DNA of 32,820 nt from an uncultured Candidatus Nitrosopumilus sp. (GTDB taxonomy: Archaea; Thermoproteota; Nitrososphaeria; Nitrososphaerales; Nitrosopumilaceae). The notes beneath the pieces are model-generated. The model was not told where the DNA came from, did not search any database, and saw nothing but the letters and a program-made list of their open reading frames with translations. The number at the start of each line of letters is the position of its first letter. The stretch's first letter is position 1. The stretch spans positions 41,305 to 74,124 of the forward strand of contig CAJQRM010000003.1 of the NCBI GenBank assembly GCA_905612275.1. Direction: 5' to 3'. Shown here in pieces: positions 25,595 to 32,820 of this stretch. A program made the translations under genes and the position numbers.

Positions 25595-27247
25595 CTAAAT
25601 TTTTGAAAAATCAATTTCATTTAATCTTTGTACTCCAACAGCATAAAATGCTAGTTGCTTTTTAATATCTTCATTGTGCAATGGTATCATAGATATGAAT
25701 AACAAACCTTCTATCATCTTAATTTGTTCTAAATTCCAACTTTTTGAAATCCATAAATCAAAATCATTTGAAATTTTTTCATGTTGAGTTGGTTTTAATA
25801 TATTTATTTTTAATGAATTATCTTTCTGATCAATTGAGAATAACCCATTGTTAATCGAGTCGTATCCTCCCACAATTGAATGTCTTAATTTTGCCAAGTC
25901 ATACTTTATGTCCCCAAATATTGAATTTCCCCACTTTCCTCTAGGATCAATTATTCTATATTGATTATTTGGAATATCGTATAAAATATTTGAAAAGCAT
26001 AAATCCCCATGTATTAAACAATTATCATCTTTACAAAATAATTTATTTATTTTAGGAAAAACTTTCTCACTTAATTTGCCCCAATTATCATATAACTTTC
26101 CATTAATTTTTACATATTCATAATTAAACAATTTTTTAAATATTGGATTTGATGAAATTAATTCTTGCATTCTGTCTAGAGTTTTGGTAATATAGATTTG
26201 TTCATAATCCATTTTCTGTACTAATTTTTTATATGTTTGAAATGTATTTATGATATTTTTTAAATCATCTAATATGGACTGCCAATTTTTATAACTAATA
26301 TTTCCATAAAGCCAAATTTCAGTTAATGTTGAAAAATCAATATGTTCCATTACTAAATTAGGATTCTTGTTAATCTTTGAACTTATTATTCTTGGAGTCA
26401 TGATTTTTATTTCATTTGGAATTAAATTGTACCAGTTGATCTCATTTTTTAATTTCTGAATATTTTGACTTTTCTTTGTAACAATTCCATTTTTTTTATC
26501 TAATTCTAAATAATTAAAAAATCTACTTTGAAGTAATTCCTTCTTTGAACTGAAATAATTATTTCGATGTCCAACATCATACCAGTTTGGTTCTATTTTT
26601 ACTGTAATTTTATTAATTTTTTTATATTCTTCTAAAAGTGAGCTTATTTCTATTTTTTTATGATGCAGATATTTTTTTGAAATATTTTTTAATATTTTGA
26701 CACTAGAAAAAAAATATACACCTACTAATGCAGAAAAATTAATTCCTACACTCAATTCTTTTTTCTTATCATAAATTGATTTTATTTTCCCATTTTTTGT
26801 TTCAACGATACACCATTTACTACTATCTGAAAATTTTTTTGAAGATATAACAAAATCTTTCTGTTTATCTATGAATCTGAAATAATCCTTGTTGATTACT
26901 GTATCTCCAAGAACTACTAATAATTTATCTTCCTCAATCTTTTTCAAAGCTTTTATAATTGAATTTCCTGGAGATTTTTTCCAATCTATTTCAATAAAAT
27001 CAATTTTTAATTTATCATTATATCTATAGTTTAGAATTTTCATTAAATTATTTTTATTATATCCTACTGTTATTGCAATTTTATTATATCCATGACTAAT
27101 TAGATTGTCAATTGTATTGAAAATTACTGGCTTTCCATTAATGGGAATAAGGCCTGAAGAAATTTTTCCAAAAAATTTCTTCATTTCTTTTGGAATTTCC
27201 CCTCCAGATAAAATTAACACTTTAGTGTCATTCTTATTTTTTTCCAA
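25595..27247 (-). CDS. Nucleotidyltransferase - APH/choline-kinase-like fusion protein
   Basis: 550 residues, two domains. Residues 1-235 resemble sugar-phosphate nucleotidyltransferases: LILSGGE at the start, LGDTV with D115 as metal ligand, and NWYDVGH with D224. The usual G-x-G-x-R loop is altered, with no Arg. Residues 255-550 form an APH/choline-kinase fold with the catalytic HGDLCFSN (H413, D415, N420) and IDPRG (D434, metal). The kinase could phosphorylate a small molecule or sugar that the other half then activates with CTP or UTP, in the manner of LicA plus LicC for phosphocholine. The substrate is unknown. The start is TTG at 27247 with GAGG eight bases upstream; no ATG precedes the first motif. 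Its upstream neighbour is another fused nucleotidyltransferase. Confidence 0.78.
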   Translation of the reverse strand: MEKNKNDTKVLILSGGEIPKEMKKFFGKISSGLIPINGKPVIFNTIDNLISHGYNKIAITVGYNKNNLMKILNYRYNDKLKIDFIEIDWKKSPGNSIIKALKKIEEDKLLVVLGDTVINKDYFRFIDKQKDFVISSKKFSDSSKWCIVETKNGKIKSIYDKKKELSVGINFSALVGVYFFSSVKILKNISKKYLHHKKIEISSLLEEYKKINKITVKIEPNWYDVGHRNNYFSSKKELLQSRFFNYLELDKKNGIVTKKSQNIQKLKNEINWYNLIPNEIKIMTPRIISSKINKNPNLVMEHIDFSTLTEIWLYGNISYKNWQSILDDLKNIINTFQTYKKLVQKMDYEQIYITKTLDRMQELISSNPIFKKLFNYEYVKINGKLYDNWGKLSEKVFPKINKLFCKDDNCLIHGDLCFSNILYDIPNNQYRIIDPRGKWGNSIFGDIKYDLAKLRHSIVGGYDSINNGLFSIDQKDNSLKINILKPTQHEKISNDFDLWISKSWNLEQIKMIEGLLFISMIPLHNEDIKKQLAFYAVGVQRLNEIDFSKI

Positions 27248-27250
27248 TTT

Positions 27251-28327
27251 TTAAGCCTCAAATTTTTTTATGTCTTCTGGTGTTCCTAAAGCAACAAATT
27301 CATCTGCAACATCCACTGTAATTTTTTTTCCTTCTTTTATTAAAATATTATATAATTCTGAAATATAAAATTCATTTTTTATTAAAATATTTTTTTCTAT
27401 TGCATATTCTGCAGATTTTACAAAATCACTACCTTTAGAAAAAATATACATACCTGTAGATGCAAAATTTGAAATCACTTTTTTTTCTTTAGTTCTTATA
27501 ACCTTGTCATCATTATCTATTTCAACAAAACTATATTTTGGGTCTTTTGAATTAAAAATTCCTAAAATACCATCAATTTTTTGATTTCTCATTGACAATA
27601 ATCTTGATTTTAATCTAACTGATTTGAAATAAGTGTCGTTGTTAAAAATTAATAATGCTCTATCGTTATTAATTTCTTTTTTACAACTCAAAACAGTTTC
27701 TGCTTGACCTCTTGTATTCTTTGATAATAGTAGTATTTCGAATTTTATGTTGGAGAATTTTTCTTTCATAATTTTTTTAATAAATTCTTTTACTCTAAAA
27801 TTTTGTTCATCATTTTTTCTTATTATAAAAAATATTTTATGTGCAAAATCTAATGGTAAACTTTGAATTGCCCATTCTAATAATGTCTTATTTTTTGTTT
27901 CTATCATAAATTTTGGTTTATTGAACTTAGAATTTTTAAATCTTTTTCCTTCTCCACCCATTGGTATGATAAAATTTAATTTAATACCATTCATTTTTTC
28001 TTTTAATTTATCTGCAGAATCAAAAGATAATCCCAAATCATCAATATACATATCTGCATGTGGTTTTCCAAAAATTAATTCATCATATTTTACATTATTT
28101 GTTTTTAACCAATCTTTTGTAATTTTACCCACTTTTTTTATAACTTCATCAACATTACCATTACATGTACGCATATGTCTTCCTGTATGGATAATAATAT
28201 GATCTCCATTACTATGTAATTCATTTACTAGTTTTATAACATCTAATTTTGGCTTAACTTCTCCATATGACTCATTTGGTTTTTTTAATTCACAAATAAC
28301 CCCATCTAAATCAAAAACTATACGCAT
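27251..28327 (-). CDS. HAD phosphatase - nucleotidyltransferase fusion protein
   Basis: With the start at the ATG at 28327 the protein has 358 residues. Residues 1-110 are a HAD-type hydrolase: FDLDGVICE (D6 nucleophile, D8), HTGRHM (T48), K88 and YIDDLG (D96, D97). From about 117 a nucleotidyltransferase follows, with IPMGGEGKRF, the KPKFMI lysine, and NNDTYF as metal site. A GAGGG ribosome-binding site lies about eleven bases before the ATG. The frame is open for 47 further codons upstream but only with a TTG, so I reject the longer form. Such fusions suggest successive steps, dephosphorylation and NDP activation, on a sugar or polyol. The next gene starts three bases after its stop. Confidence 0.8.
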   Translation of the reverse strand: MRIVFDLDGVICELKKPNESYGEVKPKLDVIKLVNELHSNGDHIIIHTGRHMRTCNGNVDEVIKKVGKITKDWLKTNNVKYDELIFGKPHADMYIDDLGLSFDSADKLKEKMNGIKLNFIIPMGGEGKRFKNSKFNKPKFMIETKNKTLLEWAIQSLPLDFAHKIFFIIRKNDEQNFRVKEFIKKIMKEKFSNIKFEILLLSKNTRGQAETVLSCKKEINNDRALLIFNNDTYFKSVRLKSRLLSMRNQKIDGILGIFNSKDPKYSFVEIDNDDKVIRTKEKKVISNFASTGMYIFSKGSDFVKSAEYAIEKNILIKNEFYISELYNILIKEGKKITVDVADEFVALGTPEDIKKFEA

Positions 28328-28464
28328 ATCAGTAAATCCCTCTTCATGTTTTAAGAATTTTGTTGTGGATAGTTCTGAAGTAAAAAGCCTTGTTGGAGAA
28401 CCCCTAACCTGATTAAACAAGGAATCAATGAAATATCTAATTATTTTTAAATTAGGTATTTGAA

Positions 28465-29295
28465 TTAATTATTTTTCAAATATCTTTCAAATGAGGTAAA
28501 TTGAAAATTTGATAGTAAGTAATCCATTCTATCAACCACTTTATCCAAATTATGATATGTAATGAAATTATTTTTTACTGAAAGTTTAATTTTAGGCATA
28601 AATTCAGGAGTTAGTTCCCAAGAATGAATGTAAAATACTCCGGGGATATTTGCTTCATCATATGTTCTAAGTGCTTTTTTTGTTGTACTAAATGGCAATG
28701 TTCGTAAATAAAATCCACCTCCAACAGGAACTGTTTTTCCTAAAAATTTTGTTGTCATTAATGGGAATTCAATAATTTTTCCTTTTGGATTATCAGAATC
28801 TAACGAATTACTAGTTATTTTATAAGGTTTTTTTGGTGCATTTGGAGTTCCATATAGATTAGTTTTAGCTGGTACAATACTACTATCATAAACATAGCCA
28901 TGTTGTTCAAGAGTATCAATTGCCCATGAGGATTTTTCATTTAAAGAAAATGTAGGAGCACGAAATCCTTTACTTTTGTTGTTAGTGAGTATAGCAAAAT
29001 TATCTAATTCCTTCGAAAATTTTTCTTGAAAATTATTTGAATCTAATCTAGAATGATACATTGTATGAAATCCAATTTCATGACCATTTTCTAAAATTTT
29101 ATCTAAAATATCTGGAAATTTTTCAAGAATTTCTCCGACCATAAAAAAAGTAGCATATGTATCATGTTTTCTAAGAAGTTCTAAAATTTTATCAATACCT
29201 TTTACAACTTGAAAAGTTTTTTTTTCATTTTCTAATACTTTTTGGATCAATTCTGGGTGAAACCATTCTTCAAAATCTATTCCTAGTAAATTCAA
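28465..29295 (-). CDS. Polysaccharide deacetylase family protein (NodB domain)
   Basis: 276 residues with carbohydrate esterase 4 motifs: GIDFEEW at 5-11 (D7), the zinc motif H77-xxx-H81 in GFHTMYH, RAPTFS with the conserved Arg, YDSS, and FYIHSWEL near the end. The DFEEW start and YIHSWEL ending are typical of the subgroup found in exopolysaccharide loci (with the DUF3473-type end). These enzymes remove N-acetyl groups from sugar polymers or lipid-linked sugars. No signal peptide is visible. The start is TTG at 29295; a stop-free ATG alternative before the motif is not present. It follows the beta-helix acyltransferase by about 38 bases, so removal and replacement of an acyl group by the pair is plausible. 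Confidence 0.85.
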   Translation of the reverse strand: MNLLGIDFEEWFHPELIQKVLENEKKTFQVVKGIDKILELLRKHDTYATFFMVGEILEKFPDILDKILENGHEIGFHTMYHSRLDSNNFQEKFSKELDNFAILTNNKSKGFRAPTFSLNEKSSWAIDTLEQHGYVYDSSIVPAKTNLYGTPNAPKKPYKITSNSLDSDNPKGKIIEFPLMTTKFLGKTVPVGGGFYLRTLPFSTTKKALRTYDEANIPGVFYIHSWELTPEFMPKIKLSVKNNFITYHNLDKVVDRMDYLLSNFQFTSFERYLKNN

Positions 29296-29333
29296 TTTAA
29301 TTCCGTACCTTTAATAAAATCATCTTTTTTAAT

Positions 29334-29876
29334 TTATTTTTTTTCAAAATCAAGTTTTTTTATCACCCGTGCAGGATTTCCTAAAACAACACAATTGTCT
29401 GGTATATCTTCAAAAACTGCACTACCTATTGAAACAATTGCATTTTTGCCAATTGTAATACCTGCAGTAATTATTGCTCCAGGATTAATTACAGCTCCAG
29501 ATTTTATTGTAACTTTACCAACTTTTCGTGGATAATGTGTTTTTTTTAAAATTAAATTTGCAGTTGGATTAATGTGTGCAAAAATCATAGCATTTGAACC
29601 TATTGTAACATTATCTTCAATTTCTATTAATTCAGGATATACTAAATCTATCAACACATATGGTGAGATATGACAATTTTTTCCAATTTTTACACCTCTA
29701 GATTTTTGTAGATTAATTACAAAATTTGACAATGGTGATGAATATGCCCATTTATGTAGGATCCATGAGCGCAACATTTTGATTTTTAGTTTAATTTTCC
29801 CAAATTCCCCTTCAAATCCGTAAAATTCCATTACTTCGTGCTCATTAATTGAGAAAACGTCTTCAGATTTTTCCAT
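29334..29876 (-). CDS. Left-handed beta-helix (hexapeptide-repeat) acyltransferase
   Basis: 180 residues. From about residue 64 the sequence has hexapeptide repeats of the [LIV]-G-x4 type: VKIGKNCHISPYVLI, IEIEDNVTIGSNAMI, VTIKSGAVINPGAII and ITIGKNAIVSIGS. It closes with the NCVVLGNPARVIKK motif of the LbetaH acetyltransferases. H100 in IFAHINPT could be the catalytic base. Members transfer acetyl from acetyl-CoA, and some (LpxA, LpxD) transfer acyl from acyl-ACP. Because the gene is divergent from an ACP-forming operon starting at 29996, it is a candidate for the enzyme that uses the ACP-bound group. The evidence for that is position only. Confidence 0.85.
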   Translation of the reverse strand: MEKSEDVFSINEHEVMEFYGFEGEFGKIKLKIKMLRSWILHKWAYSSPLSNFVINLQKSRGVKIGKNCHISPYVLIDLVYPELIEIEDNVTIGSNAMIFAHINPTANLILKKTHYPRKVGKVTIKSGAVINPGAIITAGITIGKNAIVSIGSAVFEDIPDNCVVLGNPARVIKKLDFEKK

Positions 29877-29960
29877 TTAAACACTATAAAATTTCTGTTT
29901 TTGGCTTTAAGCTTTCTGGAGAAAAGATTAGTCTATTTTGTTTGGAATAAGCACATCAAG

Positions 29961-29970
29961 TAAATATTTA
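29961..29970 (+). promoter_or_regulatory. Possible TATA-like element of the FkbH-ACP operon
   Basis: TAAATATTTA is centred about 30 bases before the ATG at 29996, within the range for an archaeal TATA box with a very short leader. The high AT content makes chance matches common. Confidence 0.3.
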
Positions 29971-29995
29971 AGTTAAAATTGAAATATTTGAATTG

Positions 29996-31750
29996 ATGGA
30001 CAACGAAGAATCACTATCAAAATATATTTTAGATTCAGAAAAATTAGAAATAAATAATTTTAATAAAAAAATTAAAGTGGCTTTTTTATCTAGTTTTACA
30101 ATTAATGGATTATCTGAATCATTAAAAGTTAAATGTTCAAAAAAACAAATTTCATGTAATCCCTATGTTGCTGGTTATAATCAATATAATCAAGAAATTT
30201 TAGATAAAAAAAGTGGACTATATTCTTTTTCACCTGATATTACATTCTTAATTTTAGATACAAGGAGTATTTTTGGTGATTTATTTCATTTTCCTTATTC
30301 AGTAACAAAATCAGAAAGAGAAAATTTTGTAAATCAAAAAATTACTGAAATAATTAATTTAATTACTAAATTTAATGAAACTAGTGATTCTAAATTAGTA
30401 ATAACAAATTTATCATTACCTCATTATTCACCACATGGAATTGCAGAAACAAAAACCAATTACAGTTTTCATGATGCAATTATAGACTTTAATAAAAAAT
30501 TAAAAGAAAAATTACTTAATATTAATTCTGCATATGTATTTGATTTTTTTAAATTTATTATTAAACATGGTGAAAATAATGTATTTAATTTCCAAAATTA
30601 TCTTTTTGGTGATATTAAAATTTCACTTGACTATATTCCATATTTAGCAAATGAATTTATGCCTTACATTATATCATTTTTGGGTTTAACAAAAAAATGC
30701 ATTGTTGTAGATTTGGATAACACTCTTTGGGGAGGTATTGTAGGTGAAGATGGATTTGATGGTATACGTTTAGGTCCCCAACCTCCTGGAAATGCATTTG
30801 TAGAATTTCAAAAATATCTAAAAGCTTTATCACAGAGGGGAATATTACTTGCAATCAATAGTAAAAATAATTTTGATGATGCAATTCAAGTTATTCGTGA
30901 ACATCCTTTTATGATTTTAACAGAAAGTGATTTTTCTTGTATCAAAATAAATTGGAATAATAAAGCATCAAATATGCAAGAGATTTCTAAGGAATTGAAT
31001 ATTGGATTAGATAGTTTTGTTTTTTTTGATGATGATCCCATTAATAGAGAATTGATTAGAGAAAGTATGCCTGAAATAACTACTCCTGAACTTCCTCATG
31101 ATCCATCACTTTACTCTGAAGTAATTCAATCATTACATGACTTTAGTACTTTTCAAATTACTTCTGAAGATACTAATCGTGGACAAATGTATTTAGAGCA
31201 AAAACAAAGAACTGAATCCCAAAATTCTATATCTGATATTTCTGAATTCTTAAAAAAACTAAATTTAGAAATAGAGATTAAAAAAACAAATAGTTTTACA
31301 ATTCCTAGAATATCTCAACTAACTTTGAAAACAAATCAATTTAATCTAACAACAAAAAGATATCATGAGGATCAAATTAAAAAATTTTCAGAAGATAAAA
31401 ATATTTTGATTGGTTGTGCACAGATTAGAGATAAATTTGGTGATAATGGAATTACAGGTGTTTTCATTGTTGAAAAAACTAATTATGATGAATGGTTCTT
31501 AGATACTTTTCTTTTAAGTTGTAGAGTGATGGGACGCGAAGCTGAAAAAGCAATTTTATATTTTATTCTTAATGAAGCAAAAAATAATAACATAAAAAGA
31601 TTGAAAGCAAAATTTATTCCTACAAAAAAAAATAAACCTATTGAAAATTTTCTTCCTGATTGTCAATTTTATGAAAAAGATGGTGTTTGGATTTATAATT
31701 TAGATAAACCTTTCAATATGCCTGACTTTTTAACATTGAGTGAAGAATAA
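29996..31750 (+). CDS. FkbH-like HAD-IIIC family protein (acyl loading onto ACP)
   Basis: 584 residues from the ATG at 29996; a TTG directly before it would add one residue. There are three regions. Residues 25-230 resemble the SGNH-like N-terminal part of FkbH proteins. Residues 233-370 form a HAD domain with VVDLDNTLWGGIVGEDG (D239, D241), INSKNN and FFDDDPINREL. Residues 400-570 resemble a GNAT fold, with LTLKTNQFNLTTKRY and SCRVMGREAE. FkbH-type proteins of polyketide pathways take the glyceryl group from 1,3-bisphosphoglycerate and load it onto an acyl carrier protein. The next gene, overlapping by one base, is an ACP, which supports that role here. Whether glycerate or another acid is loaded is unknown. 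Confidence 0.88.
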   Translation: MDNEESLSKYILDSEKLEINNFNKKIKVAFLSSFTINGLSESLKVKCSKKQISCNPYVAGYNQYNQEILDKKSGLYSFSPDITFLILDTRSIFGDLFHFPYSVTKSERENFVNQKITEIINLITKFNETSDSKLVITNLSLPHYSPHGIAETKTNYSFHDAIIDFNKKLKEKLLNINSAYVFDFFKFIIKHGENNVFNFQNYLFGDIKISLDYIPYLANEFMPYIISFLGLTKKCIVVDLDNTLWGGIVGEDGFDGIRLGPQPPGNAFVEFQKYLKALSQRGILLAINSKNNFDDAIQVIREHPFMILTESDFSCIKINWNNKASNMQEISKELNIGLDSFVFFDDDPINRELIRESMPEITTPELPHDPSLYSEVIQSLHDFSTFQITSEDTNRGQMYLEQKQRTESQNSISDISEFLKKLNLEIEIKKTNSFTIPRISQLTLKTNQFNLTTKRYHEDQIKKFSEDKNILIGCAQIRDKFGDNGITGVFIVEKTNYDEWFLDTFLLSCRVMGREAEKAILYFILNEAKNNNIKRLKAKFIPTKKNKPIENFLPDCQFYEKDGVWIYNLDKPFNMPDFLTLSEE

Positions 31751-31989
31751 TGTCTGAAAAATTATTTAAAATTATTTCAAAAGTAATGAATGTAAATTAT
31801 GAAAATATAACCGATGAATCTAATCCTTCAACAATTCCTTCTTGGACTTCCTTTAATGGATATGTACTTTTGTATGAATTAGAATCAAATTTTAATGTAA
31901 AATTTTCTATAGATGAAGCAATGGATGTAAAAAATATTGCAGACATTAAACGTCACTTAAAAAATCATGGTGTAAATCTAAATGACTAA
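31750..31989 (+). CDS. Acyl carrier protein
   Basis: 79 residues, the normal ACP size, with an acidic four-helix pattern. The phosphopantetheine site is S34 in IPSWTSFNGYVLLYELE. It aligns with the WDSLNHLNLI-type helix II of carrier proteins from FkbH clusters, but the usual Asp-Ser-Leu is Thr-Ser-Phe. The second half (VKFSIDEAMDVKNIADIKRHL) fits the family ending of helices III and IV. The start overlaps the FkbH stop as TAATG and its stop overlaps the MaoC gene by eight bases, so stoichiometric, coupled translation is likely. With a holo-ACP synthase two genes downstream, it should carry the acyl group made or modified by FkbH and MaoC. Confidence 0.85.
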   Translation: MSEKLFKIISKVMNVNYENITDESNPSTIPSWTSFNGYVLLYELESNFNVKFSIDEAMDVKNIADIKRHLKNHGVNLND

Positions 31990-32407
31990 TTCTTTAAATG
32001 ACTATTCTTATGATGATATTTTTATTGGTCAAAAAGAAAGTTTTATGATAAAAATTACTGAGTCAATGGTTCAAACATTTGGTAATTTCTCTGGAGATTT
32101 AAATCCATTACATATGGATACTAAATTTGCAGAATCTAGTTCATTTAAAAAAAGAATAGTTCATGGTATGCTTTTATCCACATTTTTTTCACAATTAGTT
32201 GGAATGCATCTACCTGGGAAAAATGCTTTATATTTTTCTCAAACATTGAATTTTCGTTCCCCATGTTATATTGATGATGAAATTGAAGTAGTTGGTGAAG
32301 TAACTGAAAAAAGTGATTCCACAAAAATGATAACAGTTACTACATCAATTTTTAATAAATCAAAAATTTGCTTAATTGATGGTGTTGCTAAAATCATTGT
32401 CAGATAG
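31982..32407 (+). CDS. MaoC-like (R)-hydratase/dehydratase
   Basis: A single hot-dog domain of 141 residues. The hydratase-2 catalytic motif is clear: FSGDLNPLHMDTKFAESSSF followed by RIVHGML, with the Asp and His of the D-x4-H dyad and the conserved GML helix. LNFRSPCYIDDEIEV is the typical next strand. Such enzymes add or remove water at the 2,3 position of acyl-CoA or acyl-ACP. Position between the ACP and holo-ACP-synthase genes, with overlaps on the upstream side, suggests an ACP-bound substrate here. It would act on a 3-hydroxyacyl or 2-enoyl group, which implies that chain-extending or reducing partners are encoded elsewhere, perhaps just past the window. Confidence 0.88.
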   Translation: MTNSLNDYSYDDIFIGQKESFMIKITESMVQTFGNFSGDLNPLHMDTKFAESSSFKKRIVHGMLLSTFFSQLVGMHLPGKNALYFSQTLNFRSPCYIDDEIEVVGEVTEKSDSTKMITVTTSIFNKSKICLIDGVAKIIVR

Positions 32408-32414
32408 TAATAAT

Positions 32415-32768
32415 ATGATTGAAAAACTGGGAGTTGGAATTGATATTACTGATATAACTGATTTTAAAATAACTCCATATCAAAAAAAACCTGGATTTTA
32501 TCAATCAATTTTTCAATCATCTGAAATTGATTATTGTTTGAAATTTCAAGATTCTTCATCCCATTTTGCTGGAAAATTTGCTTTAAAGGAAGCTGTAAAA
32601 AAATCAATTAATGATGATATCTATATTTCTAAAATAGAAACTTTTCATGTTAACTCAAAACCAATGATAAAATTATTAGATTCTGAAAAAAATTATGTTT
32701 TTCGTGCTAGTATTAGTCATGAGGGAAATTATGCTATAGCAATTGTTATTTCTGAATTAATTAATTAA
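32415..32768 (+). CDS. Holo-ACP synthase (AcpS-type 4'-phosphopantetheinyl transferase)
   Basis: 117 residues, close to bacterial AcpS (about 120). Metal and CoA-binding residues are conserved: LGVGIDITDI with D10 and FAGKFALKEAVKK with E59 and K63. The C-terminus ASISHEGNYAIAIVI is the standard AcpS ending. It transfers phosphopantetheine from CoA to the serine of the ACP encoded upstream. I choose the ATG at 32415, eight bases after the MaoC stop. An upstream ATG at 32376 would add 13 residues that do not resemble AcpS and overlap MaoC. A dedicated activator within the operon makes this a self-contained carrier-protein module. Confidence 0.88.
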   Translation: MIEKLGVGIDITDITDFKITPYQKKPGFYQSIFQSSEIDYCLKFQDSSSHFAGKFALKEAVKKSINDDIYISKIETFHVNSKPMIKLLDSEKNYVFRASISHEGNYAIAIVISELIN

Positions 32769-32820
32769 TTTTTCTTTTTGCTTTAATACTTAATTTTTCT
32801 AAAATTGAATTAAAAATTTT
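32761..32820 (-). CDS. Possible 3' end of a convergent gene running out of the window
   Basis: On the minus strand a frame is open from the window edge to a TAA at 32761, encoding FNSILEKLSIKAKRKIN. This is a plausible basic C-terminus, and its end would overlap the AcpS gene by eight bases. Only 19 codons are visible, so it may be chance in AT-rich sequence. Confidence 0.3.
   Translation of the reverse strand, partial: KIFNSILEKLSIKAKRKIN

Noticed and set aside
32376-32414. Upstream ATG adding 13 residues to the holo-ACP synthase
   Set aside because: The extra residues lie inside the MaoC gene and do not resemble AcpS; the ATG at 32415 gives a normal-length protein.
1-32820. CRISPR arrays, tRNA genes or intact insertion sequences
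   Set aside because: No regularly spaced repeats, no GC-rich cloverleaf segments and no transposase-like proteins were seen.

Overview
The window is an AT-rich archaeal locus for surface-polysaccharide or glycoprotein-glycan synthesis. It most likely comes from a marine ammonia-oxidising thaumarchaeon (Nitrososphaeria, Nitrosopumilus-like). That assignment is an inference. It rests on the very low GC, on archaeal TATA-type promoters placed about 25 bases before start codons (clearest at 17172-17179), on a secreted type-1 copper (cupredoxin) domain fused to a PQQ-type sugar dehydrogenase propeller, and on a glycan gene set typical of these archaea. No tRNA, rRNA, CRISPR array or intact insertion sequence was seen.

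Layout. (1) 1-5219: a UDP-ManNAc/GlcNAc-type dehydrogenase and a lone asparagine-synthetase synthase domain are flanked by two paralogous minus-strand GT4 glycosyltransferases. A UDP-glucose-4-epimerase-like enzyme and a broken sulfatase-family fragment are also here. (2) 5300-11255: a WbqC-like protein, a CapD/FlaA1-type 4,6-dehydratase, a DegT aminotransferase, a PIG-L deacetylase, an alkaline-phosphatase-superfamily enzyme and a small membrane protein. Together the dehydratase, aminotransferase and possibly the deacetylase suggest an amino-deoxy-sugar pathway. (3) 11261-16048: a GT4 C-terminal remnant, a LegB-like 4,6-dehydratase, two GDP-fucose-synthase-like SDR proteins (one without its catalytic Tyr) and a sugar C-methyltransferase. 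(4) 16127-23165: the membrane part, with an AglD-like (UPF0104) protein, two GT2 enzymes, two convergent paralogous GT-C membrane glycosyltransferases and a Wzx-like flippase. (5) 23266-28327: the cupredoxin-PQQ dehydrogenase, a short GT2, and two fused nucleotidyltransferases (one with an aminoglycoside/choline-kinase-like domain, one with a HAD phosphatase domain). (6) 28465-32768: a polysaccharide deacetylase and a left-handed beta-helix acyltransferase, divergent from a tight FkbH - acyl carrier protein - MaoC dehydratase - holo-ACP synthase operon.

How it fits together (inference): nucleotide sugars are made by the SDR, dehydrogenase and aminotransferase enzymes and decorated by amidation, C-methylation and deacetylation/acylation. 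They are assembled on a polyprenyl carrier by the GT2 and GT4 enzymes, flipped by the Wzx-like protein, and extended outside the membrane by the GT-C enzymes. The most unusual part is the last operon. It looks like a self-contained carrier-protein system with its own activating enzyme in an archaeon. Archaea generally lack ACP-based fatty acid synthesis, so its likely job is to supply an ACP-bound acyl group (possibly glyceryl- or hydroxyacyl-) to the glycan. Several 5'-truncated gene remnants lie against the 3' ends of intact genes, which suggests the locus evolves by recombination.
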